From Calditrichia bacterium (GTDB taxonomy: Bacteria > Calditrichota > Calditrichia > RBG-13-44-9 > J042), in the NCBI GenBank assembly GCA_030430345.1, contig JAUIFT010000154.1, forward strand, positions 1 to 6,660: a DNA stretch of 6,660 nucleotides. Reading direction: 5' to 3'. This document shows positions 1-6,646 of the stretch, piece after piece; the stretch's first letter is position 1, and the number at the start of each line of letters is the position of its first letter. The notes below the pieces were generated by a model. It saw only the letters and a program-made list of their open reading frames with translations. It was not told where the DNA came from and did not search any database. The translations under genes and the position numbers were made by a program.

Positions 1-27
1 TATCGAATTGGGGAAATGAAAAAACGG

Positions 28-1641
28 TTATTGGAAAACAATCACTTCCGTGCATTTGAATCGGGCGGGCTTACCCAGATAGGTTGCTGGTTGGTAGCGA
101 TAATCGCGAATCGTTTCCATCGCCAGCTGATTCAATACTTCATATTCGGAGCGCTCAGCCAGTTTAATGTATTCGACAGTGCCGTCAATACCAATAATGC
201 ACTTGGCCCGAATGCTTTCTATTTCAGCGAGACTTAAGCTGTCCGGCGTGGAAGGCAAGGTGCGATAAACATATTCCCGTTTGCCGCCACCATCGATCAA
301 TGCTTCAATTACCAACTGGGCTTCAGCTGCGATGGTGCGCGTTTTTTCTTGCTGTGCCTGCTGAGCATTCCCGATTATTTCAGTGCTGTCAACCGGAGGT
401 GTTTCACTTTCCTCCCGGGCTGCAAGTGTTGTTTGCCTGGGCGCTTTCTTCTTTTCGTTTTCTGCGGAACTCACTGTTATTATCTGCGCTTTCTCCATTT
501 GCTTATTGCCACTGCCACTATCAGCAGCCGACTTTCCGGATAAAATACCCTGGATCTGTGCTAACTGATTCAGCGCAAAAACATTATTAGGGCGAATTTT
601 CAGGATATTCTGATAGGCCTTGATCGCTGCCGGATAATTCCGTTGGTCCGCAGCAAGCATGGCTGACGCTAAAAATTTATCGGCAATTTGATCCAGCATG
701 GCCACCGCAGAACGATTCTCGGGGTCCAGAACCAGTAATTGCTGAAGAAAGAAGAAAGCATCAGTTTCATCTTCACCGACATATTCCTGCCGGTGAAAAG
801 CTGCCGTTGCCTGCGCAAACAAGGCATTTACCTGACTTTCCCGGGTCATAATTTTCTTCTTGACCAGGTCGATTTTCTGATTTATCGATTGAATAGAGGG
901 ATCGTTGGGATACTGTTGTTTATAAGCGGTAAATAATGCCAGCGATTCGAGATATTCACCGGAGATATAGAGCGTTTCCGCGCGTGAATACAAATCCGAT
1001 CGTGTATCTTTATCTCCCAGTATCAGTGCATGCAACTGCTGCCAGTTTAAAGCAACGCTGCCAACAATTAAAAGTGTAATGATCAATAGATAGAAAAATG
1101 ACCCTTTGCCGGATTTTTGATTGACTGGTTCTGATTCCGGGAGATTATCTTCCCTGTCGAATGGCGTGTCCGGGAAAGGCGCCTGGGTGAAAGGTTGTGC
1201 CGAAGCCCTGCCGTGCGAAGGAGTGGGCTCGGCTTTTGCTGTTTCAGCGGAGTGCGTCTGCGCATTTGAGGCGTTTGCTGAAACCGCCGGTGCCGTATGA
1301 TTTACCGTCGGCGCGGATAACTGCGGATTCTTTCCACCCGGCAGAACACGTCCACCATTGAGAGGCGGTGTAATAGCTGATCGCTCCGTGGACATCTGAT
1401 TCTCATACATCGGATGGGAAGAAAGATCCGACACTAGAATGCCCGGGGTCTGATGTAATGCGCATACCGGTGTTTGTATGATGTCTGCACACAATTCACA
1501 ATAATATGCGGAAAAATCCGGGTAGTCGTTGGCCTGATAGTTTCCCGAATTGCTAAATTTTGAAACATCCAGTGCTTGCCCGCAAGTGGGGCACTCCTGT
1601 CTTTTATTGCTGACATAGGTTGAACAATGGTCACAAAACAT
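28..1641 (-). CDS. Zinc-ribbon, single-pass membrane TPR protein with TonB-C-like C-terminus
   Basis: A 537-residue protein of unknown specific role. Seen: a CxxC-x10-CxxC zinc ribbon (C3, C6, C17, C20); a second CxxC-x8-CxxH motif (C48, C51, C60, H63) resembling a B-box or short zinc finger; a Pro/Ala/Ser/Thr-rich linker at about 88-175; one hydrophobic helix at about 181-199 with K176 and K179 before it; TPR-like repeats at about 217-250, 274-308 (with an insertion) and 325-352; a charged, Gln-rich linker at about 365-440; and a TonB-C-like end at about 440-537 (GIDGTVEYIKL near 484, then AMETIRDYRYQPA near 507-519). Inferred topology is zinc motifs in the cytoplasm with TPR and C-terminal parts in the periplasm. 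TonB normally carries its proline-rich spacer after the membrane helix, but here it lies before. No exbB or exbD is present, so true energy transduction is doubtful. The ATG start is fixed by an AGGAG seven bases upstream. It is likely a separate transcription unit, behind a 238-base gap. Confidence 0.85.
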   Translation of the reverse strand: MFCDHCSTYVSNKRQECPTCGQALDVSKFSNSGNYQANDYPDFSAYYCELCADIIQTPVCALHQTPGILVSDLSSHPMYENQMSTERSAITPPLNGGRVLPGGKNPQLSAPTVNHTAPAVSANASNAQTHSAETAKAEPTPSHGRASAQPFTQAPFPDTPFDREDNLPESEPVNQKSGKGSFFYLLIITLLIVGSVALNWQQLHALILGDKDTRSDLYSRAETLYISGEYLESLALFTAYKQQYPNDPSIQSINQKIDLVKKKIMTRESQVNALFAQATAAFHRQEYVGEDETDAFFFLQQLLVLDPENRSAVAMLDQIADKFLASAMLAADQRNYPAAIKAYQNILKIRPNNVFALNQLAQIQGILSGKSAADSGSGNKQMEKAQIITVSSAENEKKKAPRQTTLAAREESETPPVDSTEIIGNAQQAQQEKTRTIAAEAQLVIEALIDGGGKREYVYRTLPSTPDSLSLAEIESIRAKCIIGIDGTVEYIKLAERSEYEVLNQLAMETIRDYRYQPATYLGKPARFKCTEVIVFQ

Positions 1642-1648
1642 TGCCGCT

Positions 1649-1653
1649 CTCCT
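1649..1653 (-). promoter_or_regulatory. Shine-Dalgarno site of the zinc-ribbon/TPR gene
   Basis: On the minus strand the sequence reads AGGAG, within CAGGAGAG, seven bases before the ATG at 1641. It is the strongest ribosome binding site in the window, and it supports the start that places the first CxxC at residues 3-6. Confidence 0.8.
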
Positions 1654-1810
1654 GAGTATCTAATTTCTGAAACATGTTTTTATCCAGCCCAATTAGAACA
1701 AAAACTGTACCGAAAAATAAATACTTGATGTGGTGAGAGATAATTCAGAAGTGCGTATCTATAGTGAGAAAAAATAACGGATTCTGTATGTTTTTAATTG
1801 AAGGTTTAAT

Positions 1811-1841
1811 CGGGTAGTGCAGGCTAAAAGCGGGTTGTGCA
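1811..1841. repeat. Two-copy direct repeat CGGGT(A/T)GTGCA, 20-base period
   Basis: CGGGTAGTGCA at 1811-1821 and CGGGTTGTGCA at 1831-1841 match at 10 of 11 positions, with starts 20 bases apart (about two helical turns). The pair lies upstream of the zinc-ribbon/TPR gene in otherwise AT-rich DNA. Such an arrangement fits tandem regulator binding sites, but a two-copy repeat could also be chance. Confidence 0.4.
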
Positions 1842-1853
1842 AAATTGACACAA
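1835..1853. promoter_or_regulatory. Operator-like dyad TTGTG-N9-CACAA
   Basis: TTGTG (1835-1839) and CACAA (1849-1853) are perfect inverted arms around a nine-base AT-rich centre. The left arm overlaps the second direct-repeat copy. The shape resembles a helix-turn-helix regulator operator, or a weak hairpin of five pairs. No regulator gene is present in the window to pair it with. Confidence 0.3.
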
Positions 1854-1879
1854 AAAGCACGATTCGGATTGTAAAAAAG

Positions 1880-2434
1880 TTAACGCCAGATGTCCAATAC
1901 CTGGGAAAGGGCCAGCAATACCAGGGAATGCCGCATTTCTCCATTTTCGATGGCGGTGCGTAATTCTTTTATTGAGCAGGTTTGCACTACCAGATCTTCT
2001 CCTACATCAAGCGAAAGTTCGTCCGTCAGCTGAACATCCTCCGCCAACCATTGATGGCAGTAGTTGTTGCGAATTGCCGGGTTGGGTTCCACATAACCGA
2101 GGTAAGTCCATTTGTCACTCGTATAACCGGTCTCTTCCCGTAATTCCCGAATTGCGGCTGCCCGATGGGTCTCGCCGGGATCAACCAGGCCGCCGGGAAT
2201 CTCCAGGGTCATTTTTCCGGTACCGAAACGGAATTGCTTAACGGTGACAATCTCTTTCTCCGGCGTTAACGCCACGACATTGACCCAATCAGCGGATTCC
2301 AGGATAACGCAGTCTAACTGCTGGCCGTTGCGGGGATTCTCCCGTTGATCATAACGGACTTTACAGATGCGCAAATCCGGCCCGGACCAGGAATCCAGCA
2401 ATGGCCAGGGTTTTGGGGAAAAATCGTCACTCAT
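1880..2434 (-). CDS. Nudix hydrolase, ADP-ribose pyrophosphatase type
   Basis: A 184-residue Nudix hydrolase that probably cleaves a nucleoside-diphosphate-linked substrate such as ADP-ribose to AMP and a sugar phosphate in the cytoplasm. Seen: a complete Nudix box at residues 82-104 (G82, E88, R96, E97, E100, E101, G103), with all the metal-binding glutamates in place. The region before it (VNVVALTPEKEIVTVKQFR, about 51-69) is typical of the ADP-ribose/ADP-sugar branch. The EPNPAIRNN stretch after it (about 116-124) places prolines 13-15 residues past the box, as in ADP-ribose pyrophosphatases. The substrate is inferred from this similarity. The gene begins three bases after the CYTH stop codon, with GGGAG (2444-2448) nine bases upstream inside the CYTH gene, so the two are probably co-translated. 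It is the last gene of the operon. Confidence 0.88.
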   Translation of the reverse strand: MSDDFSPKPWPLLDSWSGPDLRICKVRYDQRENPRNGQQLDCVILESADWVNVVALTPEKEIVTVKQFRFGTGKMTLEIPGGLVDPGETHRAAAIRELREETGYTSDKWTYLGYVEPNPAIRNNYCHQWLAEDVQLTDELSLDVGEDLVVQTCSIKELRTAIENGEMRHSLVLLALSQVLDIWR

Positions 2435-2437
2435 CGT

Positions 2438-2911
2438 TTACTTCTCCCAGGTGCTGTAAGGATTGCGGATTAGATTGGCGTTCAGGTAACGGGGATCTTC
2501 AGTTACTTCATCCCCAACCCAATCCGGAAGTTCAACGGTCTGGGACTCGTGGGATAGTTCGACTTCGGCCACAAAAAGGCCGGCATTTTTACCCAAAAAC
2601 TCGTCCAGTTCCCAGATCATTCCTTCGAAGGGGATTTTATACCGGTATTTTTCAATAATAGGGCGGTCGCAGAGTTTGTCGAGCAGTTCATTGGCGTCAT
2701 CCAATGGAATTTCGTATTCATACTCCAGGCGAACGAGCAGCTTTTCCTGCCGGCCCTTAATTGTCAAAAATCCTTTGTCACCGATGACCCGGACGCGTAC
2801 AGCACGGTTTTCATCCGTTGAAATATAGCCCTGGCGGTATAGTGTGCCCTCAGCCAATCCTCGCCATTGCTCATTTTTCAAGAGAAATTTACGTTCAATT
2901 TCTTTGCCCAT
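2438..2911 (-). CDS. CYTH-domain inorganic triphosphatase (short, single-domain)
   Basis: A 157-residue protein made of one CYTH domain, the triphosphate-tunnel fold that hydrolyses triphosphate compounds with a divalent metal. Seen: the signature ExExK near the N-terminus (E4, E6, K8, in EIERKFL); RVR at 39-41; K52; R61 followed by E63, E65 and E67; K88 and R90; WELDEF at 100-105; the EVE acidic pair at 116-118; and EDPRYLNANL at 138-147. This layout matches short bacterial CYTH proteins such as the Nitrosomonas europaea tripolyphosphatase (recalled). Inorganic tripolyphosphate is therefore the favoured substrate, and adenylate cyclase or thiamine-triphosphatase activity is less likely. An AGGA (complement of 2918-2921) six bases upstream supports the ATG. 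The gene starts 67 bases after ftsX and ends three bases before the Nudix gene. Confidence 0.88.
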   Translation of the reverse strand: MGKEIERKFLLKNEQWRGLAEGTLYRQGYISTDENRAVRVRVIGDKGFLTIKGRQEKLLVRLEYEYEIPLDDANELLDKLCDRPIIEKYRYKIPFEGMIWELDEFLGKNAGLFVAEVELSHESQTVELPDWVGDEVTEDPRYLNANLIRNPYSTWEK

Positions 2912-2978
2912 AATTAGTCCTGTTGATAAAAGATGAGAGTTTGGATGATACGGATTTCAGGTCGGGAGATAGAACGAA

Positions 2979-3836
2979 TCAAAACCGTAAATATTTCCCA
3001 ACGGAAAAATAGCTGCCGATTAAGCCGAGAAAGACGCCGGTAATAATCAGAAAGATATAATAGAACCAGGGAACAGTGAAAGTGGTTGCGAATAGCGCTG
3101 CCAGTAAACCGCTGATTAGCGATAGACCCAGGCAAGCGATTAAACTGCCAATTAACCCTTGCAGCACGCCTTCAAAAATAAATGGCGCTTTGATAAACGA
3201 CTGTGTCGCTCCAACCAGGCGCATAATTTCGATGACAGATTTCCGGGAATGGATAGTCAGGCGGATGGTATTAAAAATAAGTATCGCTGAAATGAAAAAG
3301 ATTGTTGCTCCGAAGGCAATTGCCGTCATTGTTCCGGCAAAGAAGTATTCATTAACCAGGCGTACCAGCTGCTCCTGATAAACAATTTCATCTACAGTAG
3401 GAATTGCTTCGATTTTCTGCTTGACCTGCTGAATTTTCTCCACATCGGCATAATCACTTTTCAGGGTGACCCGAAAAGATGGCTGGAGGGGATTTTCACC
3501 GTCCAACACGGCAATCATATCCTCCCCAAAGCTGGATTTAAAGGATTGCAGTGCTTCTGTCGGAGAAATGTAGCGAACGGTCTCGACCGCACCCATATCA
3601 CTGATTTGGGTTTGCAGATCGGTAATTTGGCTGGCGGTAGCGGTTGGGTCAACATATACTTCCAGGTTGATGCGGCTAAACGTTTTTTTAAACCCATCGG
3701 ATAAATGATAAACGACAAGGCCAAAAAGACCTATTAAAGTGAGGGAAAGGCTGATCGTCAAAATCGTGATCAGTGTCGCCAGGCGCGCCCGCCGAAATCC
3801 TAAAAACCCTTCTTTTATCAGAAATAATAGCTTCAT
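2979..3836 (-). CDS. ftsX: Cell-division protein FtsX (membrane subunit of FtsEX)
   Basis: The permease-like subunit of the FtsEX complex. It does not transport a solute, but passes ATP-driven motion of FtsE to periplasmic cell-wall hydrolysis at the division site. Numbering from the ATG at 3836 (285 residues): a short cytoplasmic start with KEGFLGFRRARLATL, TM1 at about 21-44, a large extracytoplasmic loop at about 45-166, TM2 at about 168-190, TM3 at about 221-247 and TM4 at about 256-279. The conserved cytoplasmic stretch from NTIRL (189) through RLVGAT (206-211) is diagnostic of FtsX. A TTG at 3845 would add three residues. I prefer the ATG, but neither start has a good SD, so coupling to ftsE, whose stop is 23 bases upstream, is likely. 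No envC-like activator gene follows. Confidence 0.93.
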   Translation of the reverse strand: MKLLFLIKEGFLGFRRARLATLITILTISLSLTLIGLFGLVVYHLSDGFKKTFSRINLEVYVDPTATASQITDLQTQISDMGAVETVRYISPTEALQSFKSSFGEDMIAVLDGENPLQPSFRVTLKSDYADVEKIQQVKQKIEAIPTVDEIVYQEQLVRLVNEYFFAGTMTAIAFGATIFFISAILIFNTIRLTIHSRKSVIEIMRLVGATQSFIKAPFIFEGVLQGLIGSLIACLGLSLISGLLAALFATTFTVPWFYYIFLIITGVFLGLIGSYFSVGKYLRF

Positions 3837-3859
3837 TCTTGTCAACCCGAAAAGGTGAA

Positions 3860-4534
3860 TTAATCAAGATCTTCCGGGGGAATTTCCCGGGATAAACGGC
3901 CATTCTCCAAAACCAGGGTGCGATGCGGATACTGGCGGATAAGGTCGTAGTTATGTGTTGCCATCAGGATCGCTGTGCCGCTGCGATTAATACTTTCCAA
4001 TAGAGCCAGGATGTCTTTCGCGACCTGTGGGTCAAGATTCCCGGTCGGCTCGTCCGCCAAAAGAATAAAGGGTTTGTTGATCAGTGCCCGGGCAATCGCT
4101 ACCCGCTGTTTTTCGCCCCCGGAGAGGCGCTGCGGCATTTGATAGCGTTTGTGATGCAAACCCACCCGGGTTAACACTGATAAAGTGCGGGCTTTAATCG
4201 TTTTTTGCGGTGCGCCGATAACTTGCATGGCAAAGGCAACATTCTCGAAAACATTTCTGTCCGGCAGAAGCTTGAAATCCTGAAAGATAACCCCAACTTT
4301 TCGTCGCAGAAACGGCACATGCCGCTGGCGGATGGTTGAGGAGCTGTAACTATCGATAATCACATTACCCCGGTCCGGAAAAACATCCATATAGATCAGG
4401 CGTAACAAGGTGGTTTTTCCGGTGCCGGTTTTCCCTATCAGATAGACGAACTCTCCCTTGTTGATTTGCAGGCTGACCTGATCCAGCACACCTCTATGGC
4501 CGAGTTTTACGGATACGTTAAATAGTTCAATCAT
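3860..4534 (-). CDS. ftsE: Cell-division ATP-binding protein FtsE
   Basis: The cytoplasmic ABC ATPase that pairs with FtsX. At 224 residues it is the usual FtsE length. Seen in order: Walker A GKTGTGKTT at 34-42, Q-loop Q85 in VIFQDFKLLPDRNVFENVAF (the DFKLLPDRNVFENV string is an FtsE hallmark), ABC signature LSGGEKQR at 137-144, Walker B FILLADEPT at 156-164 with catalytic E162, D-loop GNLDP at 165-169, and H-loop H194. All catalytic residues are present. The P-loop differs from the proteobacterial GxSGAGKS form; I recall lysine-containing variants in FCB-group bacteria. Its ATG overlaps the upstream methyltransferase stop as ATGA and there is no clear SD, so translation probably depends on coupling. 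The next gene, ftsX, confirms the assignment over LolD- or MacB-type ATPases. Confidence 0.95.
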   Translation of the reverse strand: MIELFNVSVKLGHRGVLDQVSLQINKGEFVYLIGKTGTGKTTLLRLIYMDVFPDRGNVIIDSYSSSTIRQRHVPFLRRKVGVIFQDFKLLPDRNVFENVAFAMQVIGAPQKTIKARTLSVLTRVGLHHKRYQMPQRLSGGEKQRVAIARALINKPFILLADEPTGNLDPQVAKDILALLESINRSGTAILMATHNYDLIRQYPHRTLVLENGRLSREIPPEDLD

Positions 4535-5307
4535 GCCGGCGGGTCGTCTTTTTTTAGGATAAAGTGAATGCGGCCACTTTTCGGGGTTGCCGGGTCGTCA
4601 GAAAAATCCTCAAATGCCTCTACCTGGAATGCCGTATTTTCGCGAATCATATTTAAAATTTCATCATAAGAGTAGATGCGTTGCTGGTGCTCCTCCTCGA
4701 TAATATGATCGCCTTTATAAATCCGCACCCAATTGTACTGCTCGCCGGCATCGTAGTAGCTTTCCCGGGAATAGGCAAGCGCCTTTGAGATGACTTCGCT
4801 GTCGGAATAGTTCTGAAAAAACTGCCGGCAGTGTGTTTCGCTAACGACGTCAAAAATGAAAATCCCCGGAGTGGTTAAAACATCGTAAGTCCTCTGCAGA
4901 GAGCGAATGAACTCCTCCTGAGTCATGATGTAATTCATGCTGTCATACAAGCAGGTTAGCACCGCATAAAATTGGCTTTCCACATTTTTTAAGCGGGGAA
5001 AGCCATCGAGAAAAATGCGATTGTTGCCAAGGCGTTTTTGGGCAATTGTCAGCATTCCTTCCGAAGGCTCACAGCCGTCACCATGCCAGCGCAGGCGATT
5101 CATTTCCTCTAGAAAACGCCCGGTGCCGCAGCCAATATCCAGCAACGGATCAACCTTCTCAAAACCGCGCAGCTGCAGCAATCCGGAAATGTATTTGGCC
5201 CATTTCGGATAGTTCACATGCATCATCATACGGTCGTAAATATCGGCCATATGCGTGTATGGAGGCGCTGGTTGGGGTGTGTCATCTTTCGAGAGGAGAT
5301 GCTTCAT
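4531..5307 (-). CDS. Class I SAM-dependent methyltransferase, unknown substrate
   Basis: A 258-residue soluble methyltransferase. Seen: SAM-binding motif I LLDIGCGTG at 55-63; the acidic end of strand 2 at E80, in GCEPSEGML; a post-motif aspartate, D101; and the motif IV region with FYAVLTCLYDSMNYI at about 113-127, followed by the motif after it, GIFIFDVVSETHCRQFF at 148-164. The LYDSMNY form recalls the YqeM-like group of uncharacterised methyltransferases. The sequence does not reveal the methyl acceptor (small molecule, RNA or protein). The upstream SD is weak (a GAAAG ten bases before the ATG), and the first 19 residues are low in conserved character, so a start at M20 is possible. It overlaps ftsE by four bases and likely heads the operon, which places it in regular co-expression with cell-division genes. 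No function in division is shown. Confidence 0.85.
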   Translation of the reverse strand: MKHLLSKDDTPQPAPPYTHMADIYDRMMMHVNYPKWAKYISGLLQLRGFEKVDPLLDIGCGTGRFLEEMNRLRWHGDGCEPSEGMLTIAQKRLGNNRIFLDGFPRLKNVESQFYAVLTCLYDSMNYIMTQEEFIRSLQRTYDVLTTPGIFIFDVVSETHCRQFFQNYSDSEVISKALAYSRESYYDAGEQYNWVRIYKGDHIIEEEHQQRIYSYDEILNMIRENTAFQVEAFEDFSDDPATPKSGRIHFILKKDDPPA

Positions 5308-5374
5308 TTAGTTGTTACTTTCGTTGATTGAATGCCGTTAAAACAGTGCGGACGACGGCAGCACAATAAAGTTC

Positions 5375-5401
5375 CCAGCCCGGGGGGATTCCCCGGACTG
5401 G
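5375..5401 (-). terminator. GC-rich hairpin after icd, possible terminator
   Basis: Outer arms CCAG (5375-5378) and CTGG (5398-5401) and inner arms CCGGGG (5380-5385) and CCCCGG (5391-5396) form a 10-pair stem with one C/A mismatch and a five-base loop. Read leftward, icd ends 14 bases before the hairpin. The sequence after it (GGAACTTTATTG) is only modestly U-rich, so termination may be partial or factor-aided. Confidence 0.45.
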
Positions 5402-5415
5402 ATTGGATATCGGAA

Positions 5416-6636
5416 TTAGAAATTATCGATGATTGCCTTGCCGAATTCAGAAGTCTTCAATGGTTTCACGTTGCCATCCATTTGTCTGGCCAGATCATAG
5501 GTGACCCGCTTCTGCAGAATTGCTTTTTCCAAAGCGGTTTCGATAATCTCACCAACTTCAGCCCAACCCATGTACTGAAACATCAGCACGCCGGAAAGAA
5601 TGACAGAAGAAGGATTTACTTTGTCCTGGCCGGCATATTTCGGCGCGGTGCCATGAGTTGCTTCAAAAACACCAAGTTCATCACCGACGTTTGCACCCGG
5701 TGCAAGACCAAGACCGCCAACTTGCGCGGCACAGGCATCGCTAATGTAGTCACCATTAAGGTTCGGAGTCGCAATGATATCATACTCATCGGTTCTGGTC
5801 AAAATTTGCTGAAGCATATTATCCGCGATGCGGTCTTTAATTACCCGCTTACCGGACGGAACCTTACCATCGAAATTGCTCCAGAGGTCATCTTCGCTAA
5901 TCAGTTCATCAGCGTATTCTTCACGGGCCAGTTCGTAGCCCCAATCTTTAAAGGCGCCTTCGGTGAATTTCATAATGTTACCCTTGTGCATCAGGGTAAT
6001 ATTATCGCGGCCCTGGGCAATGAGATAGTCAATCGCTTTACGAACCAAGCGTTTGGTGCCGGTAATACTAATCGGCTTGATACCAATACCGGAATCAGGA
6101 AGAATATCTACGCCGAGCTCTTTCTTCAGAAAGGCAATCAATTTCGCCTGCTCGTCGGTGCCCTGGCGGAATTCGACGCCGGAGTAGACGTCTTCAGTGT
6201 TTTCACGGAAAATCACTACGTCCAGCTTGCCGGGGTCTTTCATGGGGCTGGGTACGCCATCAAAGTAGCGGACGGGGCGCACGCAAGCGTAAAGGTCTAG
6301 CACTTTGCGCAGGGTCACGTTTAGGCTGCGGATACCTCCGCCAACGGGGGTGGTTAGGGGCCCTTTAATGGCTACTTTGTATTCTTTAATGGCATCTAGG
6401 CTTTCTTGGGGTAACCATTCGCCAGTTTTATCAAAGGCTTTTTCGCCGGCTAAAATTTCTTTCCACTCAATTTGGCGCTTGCCACCGTAAGCGGCTTTAA
6501 CGGCGCTATCAACAACATTTTGGGCCGCAGGCCAAATATCTACACCAATACCATCACCTTCAATAAAAGGGATAATCGGCATATCGGGCACGTTTAGGGA
6601 TTTATCATCATTAAGGGTAATTTTTTCAGCTGGCAT
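5416..6636 (-). CDS. icd: Isocitrate dehydrogenase, NADP-dependent
   Basis: Oxidatively decarboxylates isocitrate to 2-oxoglutarate in the TCA cycle, giving NADPH. At 406 residues it is full length (E. coli Icd has 416). Seen: EGDGIG at 26-31; [12 protein letters not shown] at 99-110, with S104 equivalent to the E. coli phosphorylated serine; substrate arginines R110, R120 and R144; catalytic Y151 and K218; metal-binding D272, D296 and D300; and [12 protein letters not shown] at 328-339. K333, Y334, Y380 and R384 match the E. coli residues that select NADP, so NADP specificity is well supported. No aceK is in the window, so control by phosphorylation is open. An AGGAG (complement of 6647-6651) lies ten bases before the ATG. 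Oddity: synonymous codon choice changes sharply after about codon 116-135 although the protein stays normal. Confidence 0.96.
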   Translation of the reverse strand: MPAEKITLNDDKSLNVPDMPIIPFIEGDGIGVDIWPAAQNVVDSAVKAAYGGKRQIEWKEILAGEKAFDKTGEWLPQESLDAIKEYKVAIKGPLTTPVGGGIRSLNVTLRKVLDLYACVRPVRYFDGVPSPMKDPGKLDVVIFRENTEDVYSGVEFRQGTDEQAKLIAFLKKELGVDILPDSGIGIKPISITGTKRLVRKAIDYLIAQGRDNITLMHKGNIMKFTEGAFKDWGYELAREEYADELISEDDLWSNFDGKVPSGKRVIKDRIADNMLQQILTRTDEYDIIATPNLNGDYISDACAAQVGGLGLAPGANVGDELGVFEATHGTAPKYAGQDKVNPSSVILSGVLMFQYMGWAEVGEIIETALEKAILQKRVTYDLARQMDGNVKPLKTSEFGKAIIDNF

Positions 6637-6646
6637 GGGGGTAAGG

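Larger units (their letters stand above)
1642..1879 (-). promoter_or_regulatory. AT-rich intergenic region, probable promoter of the zinc-ribbon/TPR gene
   Basis: This 238-base gap is the longest in the window and has no supported gene. It is AT-rich, with several T-runs on the minus strand. A TATAGA (complement of 1758-1763) could be a -10 element for leftward transcription, but no good -35 lies 16-18 bases upstream of it, so the exact promoter is uncertain. A 10-base palindrome, AAACATGTTT, sits at 1670-1679 in the presumed leader. The side near the Nudix gene carries the direct repeat and dyad listed separately. I see no clear intrinsic terminator for the upstream operon. Confidence 0.45.

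Noticed and set aside
1..27. T-run (TTTTTT on the minus strand) just after the zinc-ribbon/TPR gene stop, as a terminator.
   Set aside because: Only a four-pair ATTG/CAAT stem precedes it, too weak to call an intrinsic terminator; the window ends soon after.
16..590. Several small plus-strand open frames opposite the 3' half of the zinc-ribbon/TPR gene.
   Set aside because: They overlap each other and a well-supported gene, lack ribosome binding sites that I can see, and have low-complexity or unrecognisable products.
1845..1873. TTGACA at 1845-1850 on the plus strand, suggesting a rightward promoter into the Nudix gene.
   Set aside because: The -10 at 17-18 bases (ATTGTA or TTGTAA) is a poor match, and no plus-strand gene lies downstream. 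Antisense transcription cannot be excluded.
1895..1928. Near-identical 13-base direct repeat CAATACC(T/A)GGGAA, 21 bases apart.
   Set aside because: It lies within the Nudix coding sequence and is in frame, encoding the similar segments SLVL and SQVL in the C-terminal helix; best explained by coding.
3860..4534. Could the ATPase be LolD or a MacB-type exporter ATPase rather than FtsE?
   Set aside because: The DFKLLPDRNVFENV stretch and the immediately following ftsX with its RLVGAT motif settle it as FtsE.
5332..6300. A 322-codon open frame on the plus strand opposite icd.
   Set aside because: It lies almost wholly antisense to icd, which has complete family motifs; its product has no recognisable domain, and its length follows from icd codon structure on the opposite strand.
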